Assembly: GCF_002954775.1 (NCBI RefSeq)
Contig: NZ_PJME01000005.1
Coordinates: 124,001-188,000 of the forward strand
DNA from: Streptomyces geranii
GTDB lineage: Bacteria > Actinomycetota > Actinomycetes > Streptomycetales > Streptomycetaceae
Length of the DNA: 64,000 nucleotides
Direction of reading: 5' to 3'
Under the pieces are notes generated by a model that ran no database searches, was not told where the DNA came from, and was given only the letters and a program-made list of their open reading frames with translations. This document shows, in pieces, positions 17,721-25,865 of the stretch; within the stretch, counting starts at the first letter, position 1, and each line of letters begins with the position of its first letter. The position numbers were made by a program, and so were the translations under genes.

Positions 17721-18761
17721 ATGCGTTTCGCCGTAGCCGAACGGGACGCGGCGCTGGCCGAGGCGGCCGGCGAGGTGCTGGCCAAGCAGGCCGGTGCCGA
17801 ACGGATCCGGGCCGGGTGGCCGGGGGGTGACGCGGAGGCGGTGGACGCCGTGTGGCGCACGCTCGCGGGAGTGGGCGTGAGCGGCGCCCTGGTCCAGGAG
17901 AGCGCGGACGGCCTCGGCCTCGGCCTCGACGAGAACGCGCTCCCGCCGCTGATGGAGGCCCTGGGCCGCAGCGGTCTGCCGGTACCGGCGGCCGAGACGG
18001 TGGCCGTGGGCGCTCCCCTGCTCGCCGCGGCGGGCGCACCCCAACTCCCGGACGTGCTGAAGGGATCGGCACTGATCACGGTGTCCCTCACCCCCGGTGC
18101 CCCGGTCCCCTTCGCCGCACGCGCCGACCTGATCGCCGTACCGGACGGCGAGGGGTTACGTCTGTTCGCGCGAGACGAGGTGGCGTTGGAGCCGGTCGGC
18201 TCGGTGGACGGTTCCCGGTGGCTGGCCCAGGTCGGTGCCCCGGCAGGCGGGGGGCTGTTGCTGGCCGAGGGGCCGGCCGAGCTGGCCGTCGCGCACCGGC
18301 GCGGGGTGCTGGCCACGGCCGCCCTGCTGCTCGGGCTCGGTGGTCGGATGCTCGAACTGACGGTGGCGCATGTGCGGGAGCGGCAGCAGTTCGGGGTGCC
18401 GGTCGGCTCGTTCCAGGCGGTCAAGCACGCCCTGGCCGATGTGGAACTGGCGCTGCGGTTCGCCCGGCCCGCGGTCCTCGCGGCGGGCTGGGCGCAGGCG
18501 GCGGGCGACTCGGAGGCGGCCGTACGGACGTCGATGGCGAAGGTGCTCGCGTCGGAGGCGGCCCGGAAGGCGGCCCGTACGGCGATCCAGTGCCATGGCG
18601 CCATGGGGTACACGACCGAGTACGACCTCCATCTGTACGCGAAACGGGCCTGGGCGCTGGCGGCGGACTGGGGCGGGCCCGCGGAGCACCGGGAGTCGAT
18701 CGGACGGCGGCTCGGTCTCGCCGGTCCGGCGGATCACGTCAGCGAAGGGGCGGACGCATGA
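17721..18761 (+). CDS. fadE33: Acyl-CoA dehydrogenase, FadE33-like partner subunit, with in-frame TTA codon
   Basis: A 346-residue acyl-CoA dehydrogenase-fold protein, shorter than FadE30. It keeps R-E-R-Q-Q-F-G-V-P-V-G-S-F-Q-A and a C-terminal Q-C-H-G-A-M-G-Y-T-T-E-Y helix, like FadE33/FadE34-type subunits of steroid heterotetramers. Its central Ala/Gly/Leu-rich part is divergent. Codon 146 (18156-18158) is TTA, the only in-frame TTA I found in the window; in Streptomyces such codons are read by the developmentally controlled bldA tRNA. It ends with an ATGA overlap into ipdF. Confidence 0.82.
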   Translation: MRFAVAERDAALAEAAGEVLAKQAGAERIRAGWPGGDAEAVDAVWRTLAGVGVSGALVQESADGLGLGLDENALPPLMEALGRSGLPVPAAETVAVGAPLLAAAGAPQLPDVLKGSALITVSLTPGAPVPFAARADLIAVPDGEGLRLFARDEVALEPVGSVDGSRWLAQVGAPAGGGLLLAEGPAELAVAHRRGVLATAALLLGLGGRMLELTVAHVRERQQFGVPVGSFQAVKHALADVELALRFARPAVLAAGWAQAAGDSEAAVRTSMAKVLASEAARKAARTAIQCHGAMGYTTEYDLHLYAKRAWALAADWGGPAEHRESIGRRLGLAGPADHVSEGADA

Positions 18762-19639
18762 GCGGAATCTGTCGGGACCGGGTCGTGATCGTCACCGGGG
18801 CAGGGCAGGGGCTCGGGCGTGAGCATGCGCTCGCGCTGGCCGCCGAGGGGGCGTTGGTCGTCGTCAACGACCTGGGTGAGGCGGCGAAAGCGGTGGCCGA
18901 GGAGATCGGGGCGGCCGGTGGCACCGCAGTCGCCGATCTGGGGGACGTGAGCGACTGGGGGTACGCGGAGCGGCTGGTCGGGCGGGCCGTCGCCGAGTTC
19001 GGGGCGCTGCACGCGCTGGTGAACAACGCGGGCATCAACCGTGACCGGATGCTGGTCTCCATGACCGAGGCGGACTGGGACCTGGTGCTGAAGGTCGACC
19101 TCAAGGGGCACGCGGCGCCGTTGCGGCACGCCGCCGCGTACTGGCGGGAGTCGAGCAAGCAGGGTCGGCCGGTCGACGCGCGGGTCGTCAACACCACCTC
19201 CGGAGCGGGGCTGTTGGGCAGCGTCGGCCAGGGCAACTACGGTGCCGCGAAGGCGGGTGTCGCGGCGCTCACCGTGATCGCCGCCGCCGAACTGGCCCGG
19301 TACGGGGTCACCGTGAACGCCGTCGCGCCCTCCGCCCGCACGCCGATGACCGAGGCGGTCGAGGCCTTCGCCGAGCAGATGCGGGCGCCGGAGTCCGGCT
19401 TCGACTCGGCGCATCCCGGCAATGTCTCGCCGCTGGTGGTGTGGCTGGCGTCGGCGGAGTCGGGCGGGGTCACGGGGCGGGTGTTCGAGGCCGAGGGCGG
19501 TGTCATCGGCGTTGCCGACGGGTGGCAGCACGGGCCCCGGCGGGTGCGTGAGCGGCGCTGGTCGCCGGCCGAGGTCGGGCCGGCGGTGCGCGCGTTGCTC
19601 ACCGAAGTGCCCTTGCCGGGGGCGGTGTACGGGGCCTGA
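18758..19639 (+). CDS. ipdF: Short-chain dehydrogenase, IpdF-like 5-hydroxy-HIP-CoA dehydrogenase
   Basis: A 293-residue classical SDR with the NAD site V-T-G-A-G-Q-G-L-G-R, the N-N-A-G-I strand and the active-site set S (T-T-S-G-A-G-L), Y-x-x-x-K (N-Y-G-A-A-K). In Rhodococcus and Mycobacterium IpdF oxidises the 5-hydroxyl of HIP-CoA. It is longer than a plain FabG, with about 40 extra C-terminal residues including a W-x-P-A-E-V-G-P segment. It is the last gene of the rightward steroid operon; the homopolymer block follows directly. Confidence 0.85.
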   Translation: MSGICRDRVVIVTGAGQGLGREHALALAAEGALVVVNDLGEAAKAVAEEIGAAGGTAVADLGDVSDWGYAERLVGRAVAEFGALHALVNNAGINRDRMLVSMTEADWDLVLKVDLKGHAAPLRHAAAYWRESSKQGRPVDARVVNTTSGAGLLGSVGQGNYGAAKAGVAALTVIAAAELARYGVTVNAVAPSARTPMTEAVEAFAEQMRAPESGFDSAHPGNVSPLVVWLASAESGGVTGRVFEAEGGVIGVADGWQHGPRRVRERRWSPAEVGPAVRALLTEVPLPGAVYGA

Positions 19640-19653
19640 GTGCGGGCTTGTGG

Positions 19654-19870
19654 TGCGTCCCGAGGCCTTTTTCGCCCCCGCCGCCCCTACCCGTCCCATC
19701 CCTGGGGGGGGGGCCCCCCCCCCCCCCCACACCCCCCCCCCCCCCCCCCGGCGCCCCCCCCCCCGGGGGGGGGGGGGGGGGGGGGGCGTGGGGGGGGGGG
19801 GGGGGGCCCCCCCCCCAAAATCGGCCTGGACGGCCTCGTCCTCGCACACCGGACGGGCTCAAAGATCAAG
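19654..19870. repeat. Streptomyces intergenic repeat with mirrored poly-G/poly-C block, probable assembly artefact
   Basis: The gap between ipdF and the convergent P450 contains homopolymer runs of G10 (19704-19713), C15, C18 (19732-19749), C11, G22 (19765-19786), G17 (19790-19806) and C10 (19807-19816). The runs are roughly mirror-complementary around 19764/19765. The flanks, with TTTTTCGCCCCCGCC on the left and CTCGTCCTCGCACACCGGAC on the right, look like the dispersed streptomycete repeat that normally encloses a GC hairpin. I infer a hairpin terminator whose centre was not read correctly. No gene is supported here; proline/glycine-rich open frames through it are meaningless. Confidence 0.7.
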
Positions 19871-19901
19871 CCCAGCCCGGTGTCCGAGGTGCCCGGGAAG
19901 C

Positions 19902-21308
19902 TCACCGACCCGTGCGGATCAGCCCCGTCAGATAGCGCCAGAGCGACGACCGTTGGCGGGCCGACGGGTCCGGCAGGTCGGTGTCTGTCGGTGGGGTCGC
20001 CGGGTCGTGGTCGTACGCCAGGCGGCGTTCTGTCACCGGGGCCAGTTCGTAGCGCACCGGCAGTGATCGCAGGCCCCGCATGAACGGCGAGGAGCGCCAG
20101 GGGAGTTGGTCGACCGGGAGGGCGAGGTCCAGGTGGGTGAAGCGTTCGAAGAGGCGGTCGACGCCCACCGCCGCGACCGTGGAGGCGAGTTCGCGTGCCG
20201 GGCACTGGCGTGGGCCCGCGCCCCAGGACAGGTGTGCCCGGGTGCTGACCGTGGTGCTCGGGCAGACGTTCTTCGCGAAGACGGGGTCCGCGTGTGCGGC
20301 GGCCGAGGAGACCCACACCGGGTCGCCCTCGCGGATCGTGTAGTTGCCGAGCGGCGTGTCCTTGGCGGCGAAGCGGGGGACGAAGTTGACCAGGGGCGGC
20401 TTGCGCATGACCACCCGGTTCATGGTCTCCTTCACCATCCCGGCGGAGAGGCTGGCCCGTACGCTGCCCTCGCCCGAGATGACCTCGACCACCGTGTTGG
20501 ATATCAGGATGCCGACGTGGTCGGAGGTCATGCCCAGCAGCATGAACAGCTCGCGGGCCAGTTCGTCGACCGAGAGGCCGGGGTGTGCGGCCAGCAGGTA
20601 GGAGGGGAAGTCGTCCCCGGGCCGGTCCAGTTTCGTCGCCGCCAGTTCGGCCAGGGTCGCCAGCAGCCGCTCCAGGGCGGGTTCGGCGTCCGGGCCCGCG
20701 TCCAGTACCCGCCACATGTCCATCAGGGCGTCGTCGCCCTGGGAACCGGGGATGCCGAGGAGGTGGCTCGCCACCATCAGGGGCAGCGGCCGGGAGAACT
20801 GGGCGGACAGGTCCGCGAGGCCTGTGGTGCCGCCCTGGCCCATGAGGCTGATCAGTTCGTCGGCGTAGGCCGTGACGGCCCGCTTCAGGCGCCTCGCCTG
20901 GGGGTGGCCCTGGTCCTGGAAGGGCTTCAGCGCGATGTCCCAGGCCGCCCGCAGCGGCCGGTAGCCGGGGCCGCCCTGGATCAGCACATGGTTGACCTCA
21001 AGGGACGGTCCGAGCGGCCAGTCGGAGGGGACCCGGCCCTCCGAGCGGGCACGCCAGTTCTCCAGGCCCTTCGGCCAGCCGTCGTCGTCCTGGAGGACCT
21101 GGAGGGACTCCTGGTAGCCCAGGACCAGCCAGGCGGGCACGCCCAGCAGATCGACCGGTGCGACCGCGCCGTGCCGCTGCCTCAGCCGCTCGTACACGAG
21201 CGAGGGGCGCGTCTCGTAGTCCCTGGTCAGCAGCGGTTCAGGTGACATCTCCTCCAACCGTGCGCCGTCCACGTCCACGGATCCGCCGTCGCCCCACTGG
21301 GATTTCAT
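19902..21308 (-). CDS. Cytochrome P450 lacking the K-helix ExxR motif (CYP157-like)
   Basis: A 468-residue P450, longer than usual. The heme loop is clear: S-W-G-A-G-P-R-Q-C-P with Cys369. The K-helix preceding K-P-P should carry ExxR, but the aligned positions read R-V-V-M (298-301). The I-helix L-L-G-M-T-S-D-H also lacks the normal acid/Thr pair. Loss of ExxR is a documented trait of the CYP157 family, whose members often sit in conservons; no conservon partner genes are nearby. The start at 21308 has GGAGGGG 11 nt upstream. Function is unknown, and electron partners are not encoded next to it. Confidence 0.88.
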   Translation of the reverse strand: MKSQWGDGGSVDVDGARLEEMSPEPLLTRDYETRPSLVYERLRQRHGAVAPVDLLGVPAWLVLGYQESLQVLQDDDGWPKGLENWRARSEGRVPSDWPLGPSLEVNHVLIQGGPGYRPLRAAWDIALKPFQDQGHPQARRLKRAVTAYADELISLMGQGGTTGLADLSAQFSRPLPLMVASHLLGIPGSQGDDALMDMWRVLDAGPDAEPALERLLATLAELAATKLDRPGDDFPSYLLAAHPGLSVDELARELFMLLGMTSDHVGILISNTVVEVISGEGSVRASLSAGMVKETMNRVVMRKPPLVNFVPRFAAKDTPLGNYTIREGDPVWVSSAAAHADPVFAKNVCPSTTVSTRAHLSWGAGPRQCPARELASTVAAVGVDRLFERFTHLDLALPVDQLPWRSSPFMRGLRSLPVRYELAPVTERRLAYDHDPATPPTDTDLPDPSARQRSSLWRYLTGLIRTGR

Positions 21309-21464
21309 CGTCGCGTCGCCCCTCCAACACTCCCCGTACCGGCTTGGGTTCAACCGGTAGTTGGAAACGGTGGGGACCATACCGCAGGGCGTACGGCGCG
21401 GTAACAACGGGGGCGGGGGCCGCGGTCGCGGGTCCGGCGGTGGCTCGGCCCGTGGGTACGGGGG

Positions 21465-22571
21465 TCAGGCCGCGGTGTAGCCGAGCTGGCGGCGCATATA
21501 GGGGGTCATAAGGGTTTTGGCCTTGGCCAGAGTGGCCGTGCGACCGCCGAGGACCGCGGTCTCGCCGCCGGGGACGGGCAGCATGGTCACCCCGTCGGCG
21601 GGGCCGAAAGGCACCACCAGCGGGGTGCGGTGGATGGGCCGGTAGAAGCGGGGTTGTCTGCGGTGCCTGCCCGGATTCTGCAGGTAGGCGCGGATGTTGT
21701 GGACGGCGAGGTCCGCCTGGGCGAGCGCGACGGGGGTGATCTTCAGCTCGCTGACGTCGTTCACGTCCCCGACCGCGAACACATCCGGCCATCCTTCGAC
21801 CCGGAGCGTCCGGTCGACCCGCACATGCCCGGAGGGGTTCAGCCAGTCGCTGTGTCCGGCCATGCGCAGCCAGAAGGTGTTGGGGGTGGTGCCCGTGGCC
21901 CAGAAGGAGCGGTCGGCGTCGATGATGTTGCCGCGGGCGTCGCGGTAGGTGCCGAAGTCGTTGCCCGGCGACATGAAGGAGTCGAGCCGTACCTCGACGT
22001 GGTGCGACTCCAGCCAGGCGAGGGCCTTGCGTCCGGCCCGTTCGCTGCCCGTGGCGTGCAGCAGGGCCGATCCGGAGTGGGCGAGGGTGACGCGGGCGTC
22101 GGGCCTGGCGAGGCGTATCTCGGCGGCGAGTTCGACCCCGGAGGGCCCGCCGCCGACGACGAGGACGTGCTCGGCGGCGGCGATGTGCCGCTGATGCCCG
22201 GCGAAGGACTCGGCGGCCTCCTCGACGGTGGTCCCGGCGAAACGGGCCGGCTCGGGGTAGTCGGCGCCGGTGGCGATCACCACGACGTCGTACGGGAGCC
22301 GCTCGCCCGTGCCCAGCACCACCTGCCGCTCGGCCGTCTCGATCCGGACCGCCTTGCCCACCACGACCCGGCCGTTGCGCAGCAGCCGGTCGTACGGGAT
22401 GAACGGCGTGATGGTCCACTCCGGGTGGACACCCGCCCGCAGGGAGGCAATACGGTGGAAGAAGACCTCCTTGCGGTCCACCAGCGTGACCCGCGCCGTG
22501 TCGTCCAACCGTTTCGCCAGCCGCACGCCGGCATAGCCGCCGCCGATCACCACTACGTCGCCGTCACGCAC
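21465..22571 (-). CDS. NDH-2-like FAD-dependent pyridine nucleotide-disulfide oxidoreductase
   Basis: A 368-residue two-dinucleotide flavoprotein. The FAD loop is V-V-I-G-G-G-Y-A-G-V-R (about 6-16), the NAD(P)H loop V-V-G-G-G-P-S-G-V-E-L (about 145-155), and the second FAD contact V-F-A-V-G-D-V. No redox-active CxxC is present, which places it with NADH:quinone oxidoreductases/AIF-like proteins rather than reductases of disulfides. Start is GTG at 22569-22571 with an AGGAG site; a much longer open frame upstream would overlap the divergent gene. It is probably a peripheral membrane dehydrogenase. Confidence 0.85.
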   Translation of the reverse strand: MRDGDVVVIGGGYAGVRLAKRLDDTARVTLVDRKEVFFHRIASLRAGVHPEWTITPFIPYDRLLRNGRVVVGKAVRIETAERQVVLGTGERLPYDVVVIATGADYPEPARFAGTTVEEAAESFAGHQRHIAAAEHVLVVGGGPSGVELAAEIRLARPDARVTLAHSGSALLHATGSERAGRKALAWLESHHVEVRLDSFMSPGNDFGTYRDARGNIIDADRSFWATGTTPNTFWLRMAGHSDWLNPSGHVRVDRTLRVEGWPDVFAVGDVNDVSELKITPVALAQADLAVHNIRAYLQNPGRHRRQPRFYRPIHRTPLVVPFGPADGVTMLPVPGGETAVLGGRTATLAKAKTLMTPYMRRQLGYTAA

Positions 22572-22746
22572 GCCGGTCTCCTGTGCCTGTGGGGGGAGCG
22601 AGTGACACGGCGCGGTGGGGTGGACTCCGACGGCCACTCGACTGCCCCGAGCGTAGCGCTTGAAACTTAAAGATCCGACGTGTTTCTGTGTGCATTCCGT
22701 GAAGCACTGCGGAAGCACTCCCCAGAGAGACACCGGAGGTACGTCC

Positions 22747-23727
22747 ATGCTCGCATCCTGGTACGACGAACAGGGCCCCGCCGCCGACGTCCTGCACGTC
22801 GGCGATCTCCCCGACCCCGAGCCGGGTCCCGGCGAGGTCCGCGTCCGGGTGAGCGTATCCGGCGTCAACCCCGGCGACACCAAGAAGCGGCGCGGCTGGC
22901 TCGGTTCCTCGATGCCCTACCCGAGGGTGGTCCCGCACAGCGACGGCGCCGGGGTCGTCGACCGGGTCGGCGACGGGGTCGACTCCCGCCGGGTGGGACA
23001 GCGGGTGTGGGTCCACGGCGCCCAGTCCTACCGGGCGTTCGGCACCGCCGCCCAGTACACCGTCGTACCCGACCAGCAGGCCGTGCGGCTGCCGGACCAC
23101 CTCGGCGACGAACTGGGCGCGAGCCTCGGCATCCCCGGGATCACCGCCCACCGCGCGGTCTTCGCCGACGGCCCGGTCGACGGCCTGCTCGTCCTCGTGC
23201 ACGGCGTCCTCGGCGGCGTCGGCTCCCTCGCCGCCCAACTCGCCCGCTGGGACGGCGCCACCGTGATCGGCACCGTACGCCGCGCGGCCGACCTGGACCG
23301 GATCGATCCGGCCATTGTCTCCCACGCCGTCGCCCTGGACGCCGAGAACCCGGCGGCGGAGATCCGCGCGTACGCGCCCGGCGGGGTGCGGCGGGTCGTC
23401 GAGGTGTCCCTGTCCGCCAACGCGGACCTCGACAACGCGGTCACCGCGCCCGACGCCGTCATCGCCGCCTACGGCACCCACGCCGACCGCACCGAGATCC
23501 CCTTCTGGCCGCTGCTCTTCGACAACATCACCCTGCGTCTGCTCGGCAGCGACGACTTCCCGGCCGCCGCCAGACGACAGGCCGCCCGCGATCTCACCGC
23601 GGCGGCGGCCGTCGGCGCCCTCGGCGTCGACATCGGCGCCCGCTACCCGCTGGCGGACATCGCCGAGGCCCACGAGCGGGTCGACGCGGGCGGGCGCGGC
23701 CGGGTGCTCGTCGCCGTCCCTGACTGA
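22747..23727 (+). CDS. Quinone-oxidoreductase-like medium-chain dehydrogenase/reductase
   Basis: A 326-residue zinc-independent MDR protein. It has a GroES-like N-terminal half (S-G-V-N-P-G-D-T-K) and a Rossmann half with V-H-G-V-L-G-G-V-G-S-L-A-A-Q-L-A, the NADPH loop of NADPH:quinone reductases. The ends match the family (Y-P-L-A-D-I-A-E-A-H-E). CGGAGG sits 7 nt before the ATG. It is divergent from the NDH-2-like gene across 175 nt; the pair may belong to a quinone or electrophile stress response, which is inference. Confidence 0.87.
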   Translation: MLASWYDEQGPAADVLHVGDLPDPEPGPGEVRVRVSVSGVNPGDTKKRRGWLGSSMPYPRVVPHSDGAGVVDRVGDGVDSRRVGQRVWVHGAQSYRAFGTAAQYTVVPDQQAVRLPDHLGDELGASLGIPGITAHRAVFADGPVDGLLVLVHGVLGGVGSLAAQLARWDGATVIGTVRRAADLDRIDPAIVSHAVALDAENPAAEIRAYAPGGVRRVVEVSLSANADLDNAVTAPDAVIAAYGTHADRTEIPFWPLLFDNITLRLLGSDDFPAAARRQAARDLTAAAAVGALGVDIGARYPLADIAEAHERVDAGGRGRVLVAVPD

Positions 23728-23739
23728 CCGAAAGCAAAC

Positions 23740-23753
23740 GTTCATATATGAAC
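23740..23753. promoter_or_regulatory. Perfect 14-nt AT-rich palindrome upstream of the polysaccharide locus
   Basis: GTTCATATATGAAC is fully palindromic and unusually AT-rich for this genome. It lies in the 108-nt gap before the first gene of the polysaccharide locus; a CATATG follows at about 23778. It is an operator candidate for the locus; the regulator is unknown. Confidence 0.45.
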
Positions 23754-23835
23754 CCTCCCGTATCCAAGTTCGGCATACATATGGTGATCCCGTGAAACAT
23801 CTTTGCCGTTCCGATGCGAGGAAGGGTTCAACCAC

Positions 23836-24435
23836 TTGAGCTTCAGAAGCCAGCCGACCGCTCAGGTCGACGAGACAGCCACGGTCGGCGACGGGACGAC
23901 CGTCTGGGATCTGGCCCAGATCCGGGAGGACGCCCGCCTCGGCACCGGATGCATCGTGGGCCGGGGGGCCTACGTCGGCCCGGGCGTGCTGATCGGCGAC
24001 AACGTGAAGCTCCAGAACTACGCGCTCGTGTACGAGCCCGCGGTGCTCGGTGACGGGGTCTTCGTCGGCCCGGCGGCGGTCCTGACCAACGACTACTTCC
24101 CCCGCTCGGTGGACCCGCAGGGCAAGCTCAAGCGCGGGGACGACTGGGAGGCGGTGGCCGTCCTGGTCGACGAGGGGGCCTCGCTGGGGGCCCGTTCGGT
24201 GTGCGTGGCGCCGGTCCGGGTCGGCCGGTGGGCGCTGGTGGCGGCGGGCGCGGTGGTGACCCGGGACGTGCCGGACTTCGCGCTCGTGGCGGGTGTTCCC
24301 GCGCGCCGGATCGGCTGGGTCGGCCGGGCCGGCGTACGCCTGATCGAGCGGGCGGACGAACCGGGCGTATGGGAATGTCCTGGGACAGGAGAGCTGTTCG
24401 ACGAGAAGGATGGCGAACTCATGGAGCGCGCATGA
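23836..24435 (+). CDS. Left-handed beta-helix N-acetyltransferase, WbpD/WlbB type
   Basis: A 199-residue hexapeptide-repeat acyltransferase. I/V/L-G-x-x-x-x hexads run from about residue 15 to 150 (V-G-D-G-T-T-V-W, I-V-G-R-G-A-Y-V, V-L-G-D-G-V-F-V), and N-D-Y-F-P-R-S is a conserved acceptor-site segment of WbpD. WbpD acetylates the 3-amino group of UDP-GlcNAc(3NH2)A. A TTG start is proposed because GGAAGGG lies about 9 nt upstream; an earlier TTG at 23803 is possible. Its pathway partners are at 26632-29026 and 42946-48065. It opens the rightward polysaccharide run. Confidence 0.8.
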   Translation: MSFRSQPTAQVDETATVGDGTTVWDLAQIREDARLGTGCIVGRGAYVGPGVLIGDNVKLQNYALVYEPAVLGDGVFVGPAAVLTNDYFPRSVDPQGKLKRGDDWEAVAVLVDEGASLGARSVCVAPVRVGRWALVAAGAVVTRDVPDFALVAGVPARRIGWVGRAGVRLIERADEPGVWECPGTGELFDEKDGELMERA

Positions 24436-24698
24436 CGCCTGTTTCCCACAAAACGCAAATCTTCGAACATCCTCAGGCATAACATGTGTGCGAAGTATGC
24501 AGACCAAGCACAATGAGCACACGGACCAGTGCCCAGGGGGGGTTACCGGGTAGGGACAGCTGTGCCTGCGGCGAGGGGTGAGGACCGCCCCGACGCCTGA
24601 TGTTCGACGTCTGTCTTCCGCCGTGCGGCCATGTGCGCCCCGGCGATCTCCAGTCTGTTCAAGCAGAGGACCCACAGGGGGGTTGGTGTGCCCAAACG
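24436..24698. other. 263-nt gap without a gene
   Basis: The stretch between the acetyltransferase and the next gene is relatively AT-rich at its left end (24440-24530) and holds distant half-sites CTTCG/CGAAG around 24462-24496. It probably carries a promoter for the 24699-33504 run, but I could not pick out a convincing -35/-10 pair, riboswitch or terminator. Confidence 0.3.
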
Positions 24699-25865
24699 AT
24701 GACCACAACACGTCTGGCGGCGCTCGGTCGTGAGGAGCCGCCGCTGCTTCCGCTCGCGCAACGGCTCCTCGGAGTCGCCGAGTCCGGGCTCCCGTCGATG
24801 CTGCTTCCCGGCGGCGAGGCCTTCGTCTTCACCATGTCCGGGCAGCAAACACCCGGCGGTTCCTGGACCCTGGAGCGGCGCGGGACCAGCACCCGGTACG
24901 CGGCCATCACCGTGCTCGGCGCCCGGTTCCTCCCCGAGGACCGGCAGCGCGCGGTGCTCGGCGGGCACACGGCCCAGGAGTTCGCGGGGCTGCTGGTCGA
25001 GTCGCTGCCCGCGGTGACCAATCTCGGTGACGCGGCGCTCATCGCCTGGGCCGCCGCCGACACCGAGCACCCCAAGCTGTCCGACGCCCTCGCGCGGGTC
25101 GACGCCCTGGACGAGGAGGGCCGGCCGCAGTACACCGTGGAGGCGGCCTGGGTGCTGTCCGCCCTCGCGGCGGCGCGTGACACGGCCGATGTGGAGAGAC
25201 GATTCCACGCGGCCCGTGACCGGCTGCTGAAGGCCCGGATCGGCGACATCCCGCTGTTCCCGCACGCGACCGGGCCCGGACTGGTGCCCGGCTACCGGGC
25301 GCATGTGAGCTGCTTCGCCGACCAGACGTACCCGCTCCAGGCCCTGGCCCGCGCGCACGCCAGCGACGACCGGGGCGGCGACCCGGAGGCGCTGGCCGCC
25401 GCCGAGGCGTGTGCGGCCCGCATCTGCGAACTGCAGGGCGACGGCGGGCAGTGGTGGTGGCACTACGACGCGCGCACCGGCGGTGTCGTGGAGGGCTACC
25501 CGGTCTACAGCGTGCACCAGCACGCGATGGCACCGACCGCCCTCTTCGACCTGACCGACGCCGGGGGCAGCGACTTCGGCGCGGCGATCCGCAAGGGCCT
25601 GCGCTGGATGACGGACGTGCCCGAGCTGGCCGCCGCCGACGACGAGTCGATGATCCGCGACGAGCTGGGCGTCACCTGGCGCAAGGTCTACCGGGGCGAC
25701 CCGAAGAAGGCCGTACGCGCCGCCCGGGGCCTCGGCACCCGTTTCGCGCCGGGCCTGCGGCTGAAGCCCCTGGACCGGGTGTACCGCCCCCGTTCCGTGG
25801 ACCGCGAGTGCCGCCCGTACGAGTTCGGCTGGATGCTGCACGCCTGGCAGGGGGGACGAATATGA
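24699..25865 (+). CDS. Uncharacterised conserved protein of the polysaccharide locus, possibly an alpha/alpha-toroid
   Basis: A 388-residue soluble protein that I do not recognise. It has no signal peptide or membrane segment. Tandem Ala/Leu-rich helices, with Q-W-W-W-H-Y-D-A-R-T-G, G-Y-P-V-Y-S-V-H-Q-H-A-M and E-F-G-W-M-L-H-A-W, are reminiscent of alpha/alpha-barrel proteins (prenyltransferase/squalene-cyclase repeats, glycan epimerases or uronate lyases). The clustered Trp, His and Tyr could line a sugar site. The ATG has no close ribosome site (GGGGGG 17 nt upstream). It overlaps the TagA/WecG gene by ATGA, so a role in making the same glycan is likely. Confidence 0.75.
   Translation: MTTTRLAALGREEPPLLPLAQRLLGVAESGLPSMLLPGGEAFVFTMSGQQTPGGSWTLERRGTSTRYAAITVLGARFLPEDRQRAVLGGHTAQEFAGLLVESLPAVTNLGDAALIAWAAADTEHPKLSDALARVDALDEEGRPQYTVEAAWVLSALAAARDTADVERRFHAARDRLLKARIGDIPLFPHATGPGLVPGYRAHVSCFADQTYPLQALARAHASDDRGGDPEALAAAEACAARICELQGDGGQWWWHYDARTGGVVEGYPVYSVHQHAMAPTALFDLTDAGGSDFGAAIRKGLRWMTDVPELAAADDESMIRDELGVTWRKVYRGDPKKAVRAARGLGTRFAPGLRLKPLDRVYRPRSVDRECRPYEFGWMLHAWQGGRI

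Noticed and set aside
19640..20083. Proline/glycine-rich open frames through the homopolymer block
   Set aside because: They exist only because C and G runs lack stop codons; the block is probably not real sequence.
22657..22683. A promoter or MarR-type operator around TTGAAACTTAAAG
   Set aside because: Half-site symmetry is poor and no -10 lies at a proper distance; kept only as a note.
24436..24698. A possible riboswitch or structured leader upstream of the unknown gene
   Set aside because: No conserved riboswitch core could be recognised; only weak half-site symmetry is present.
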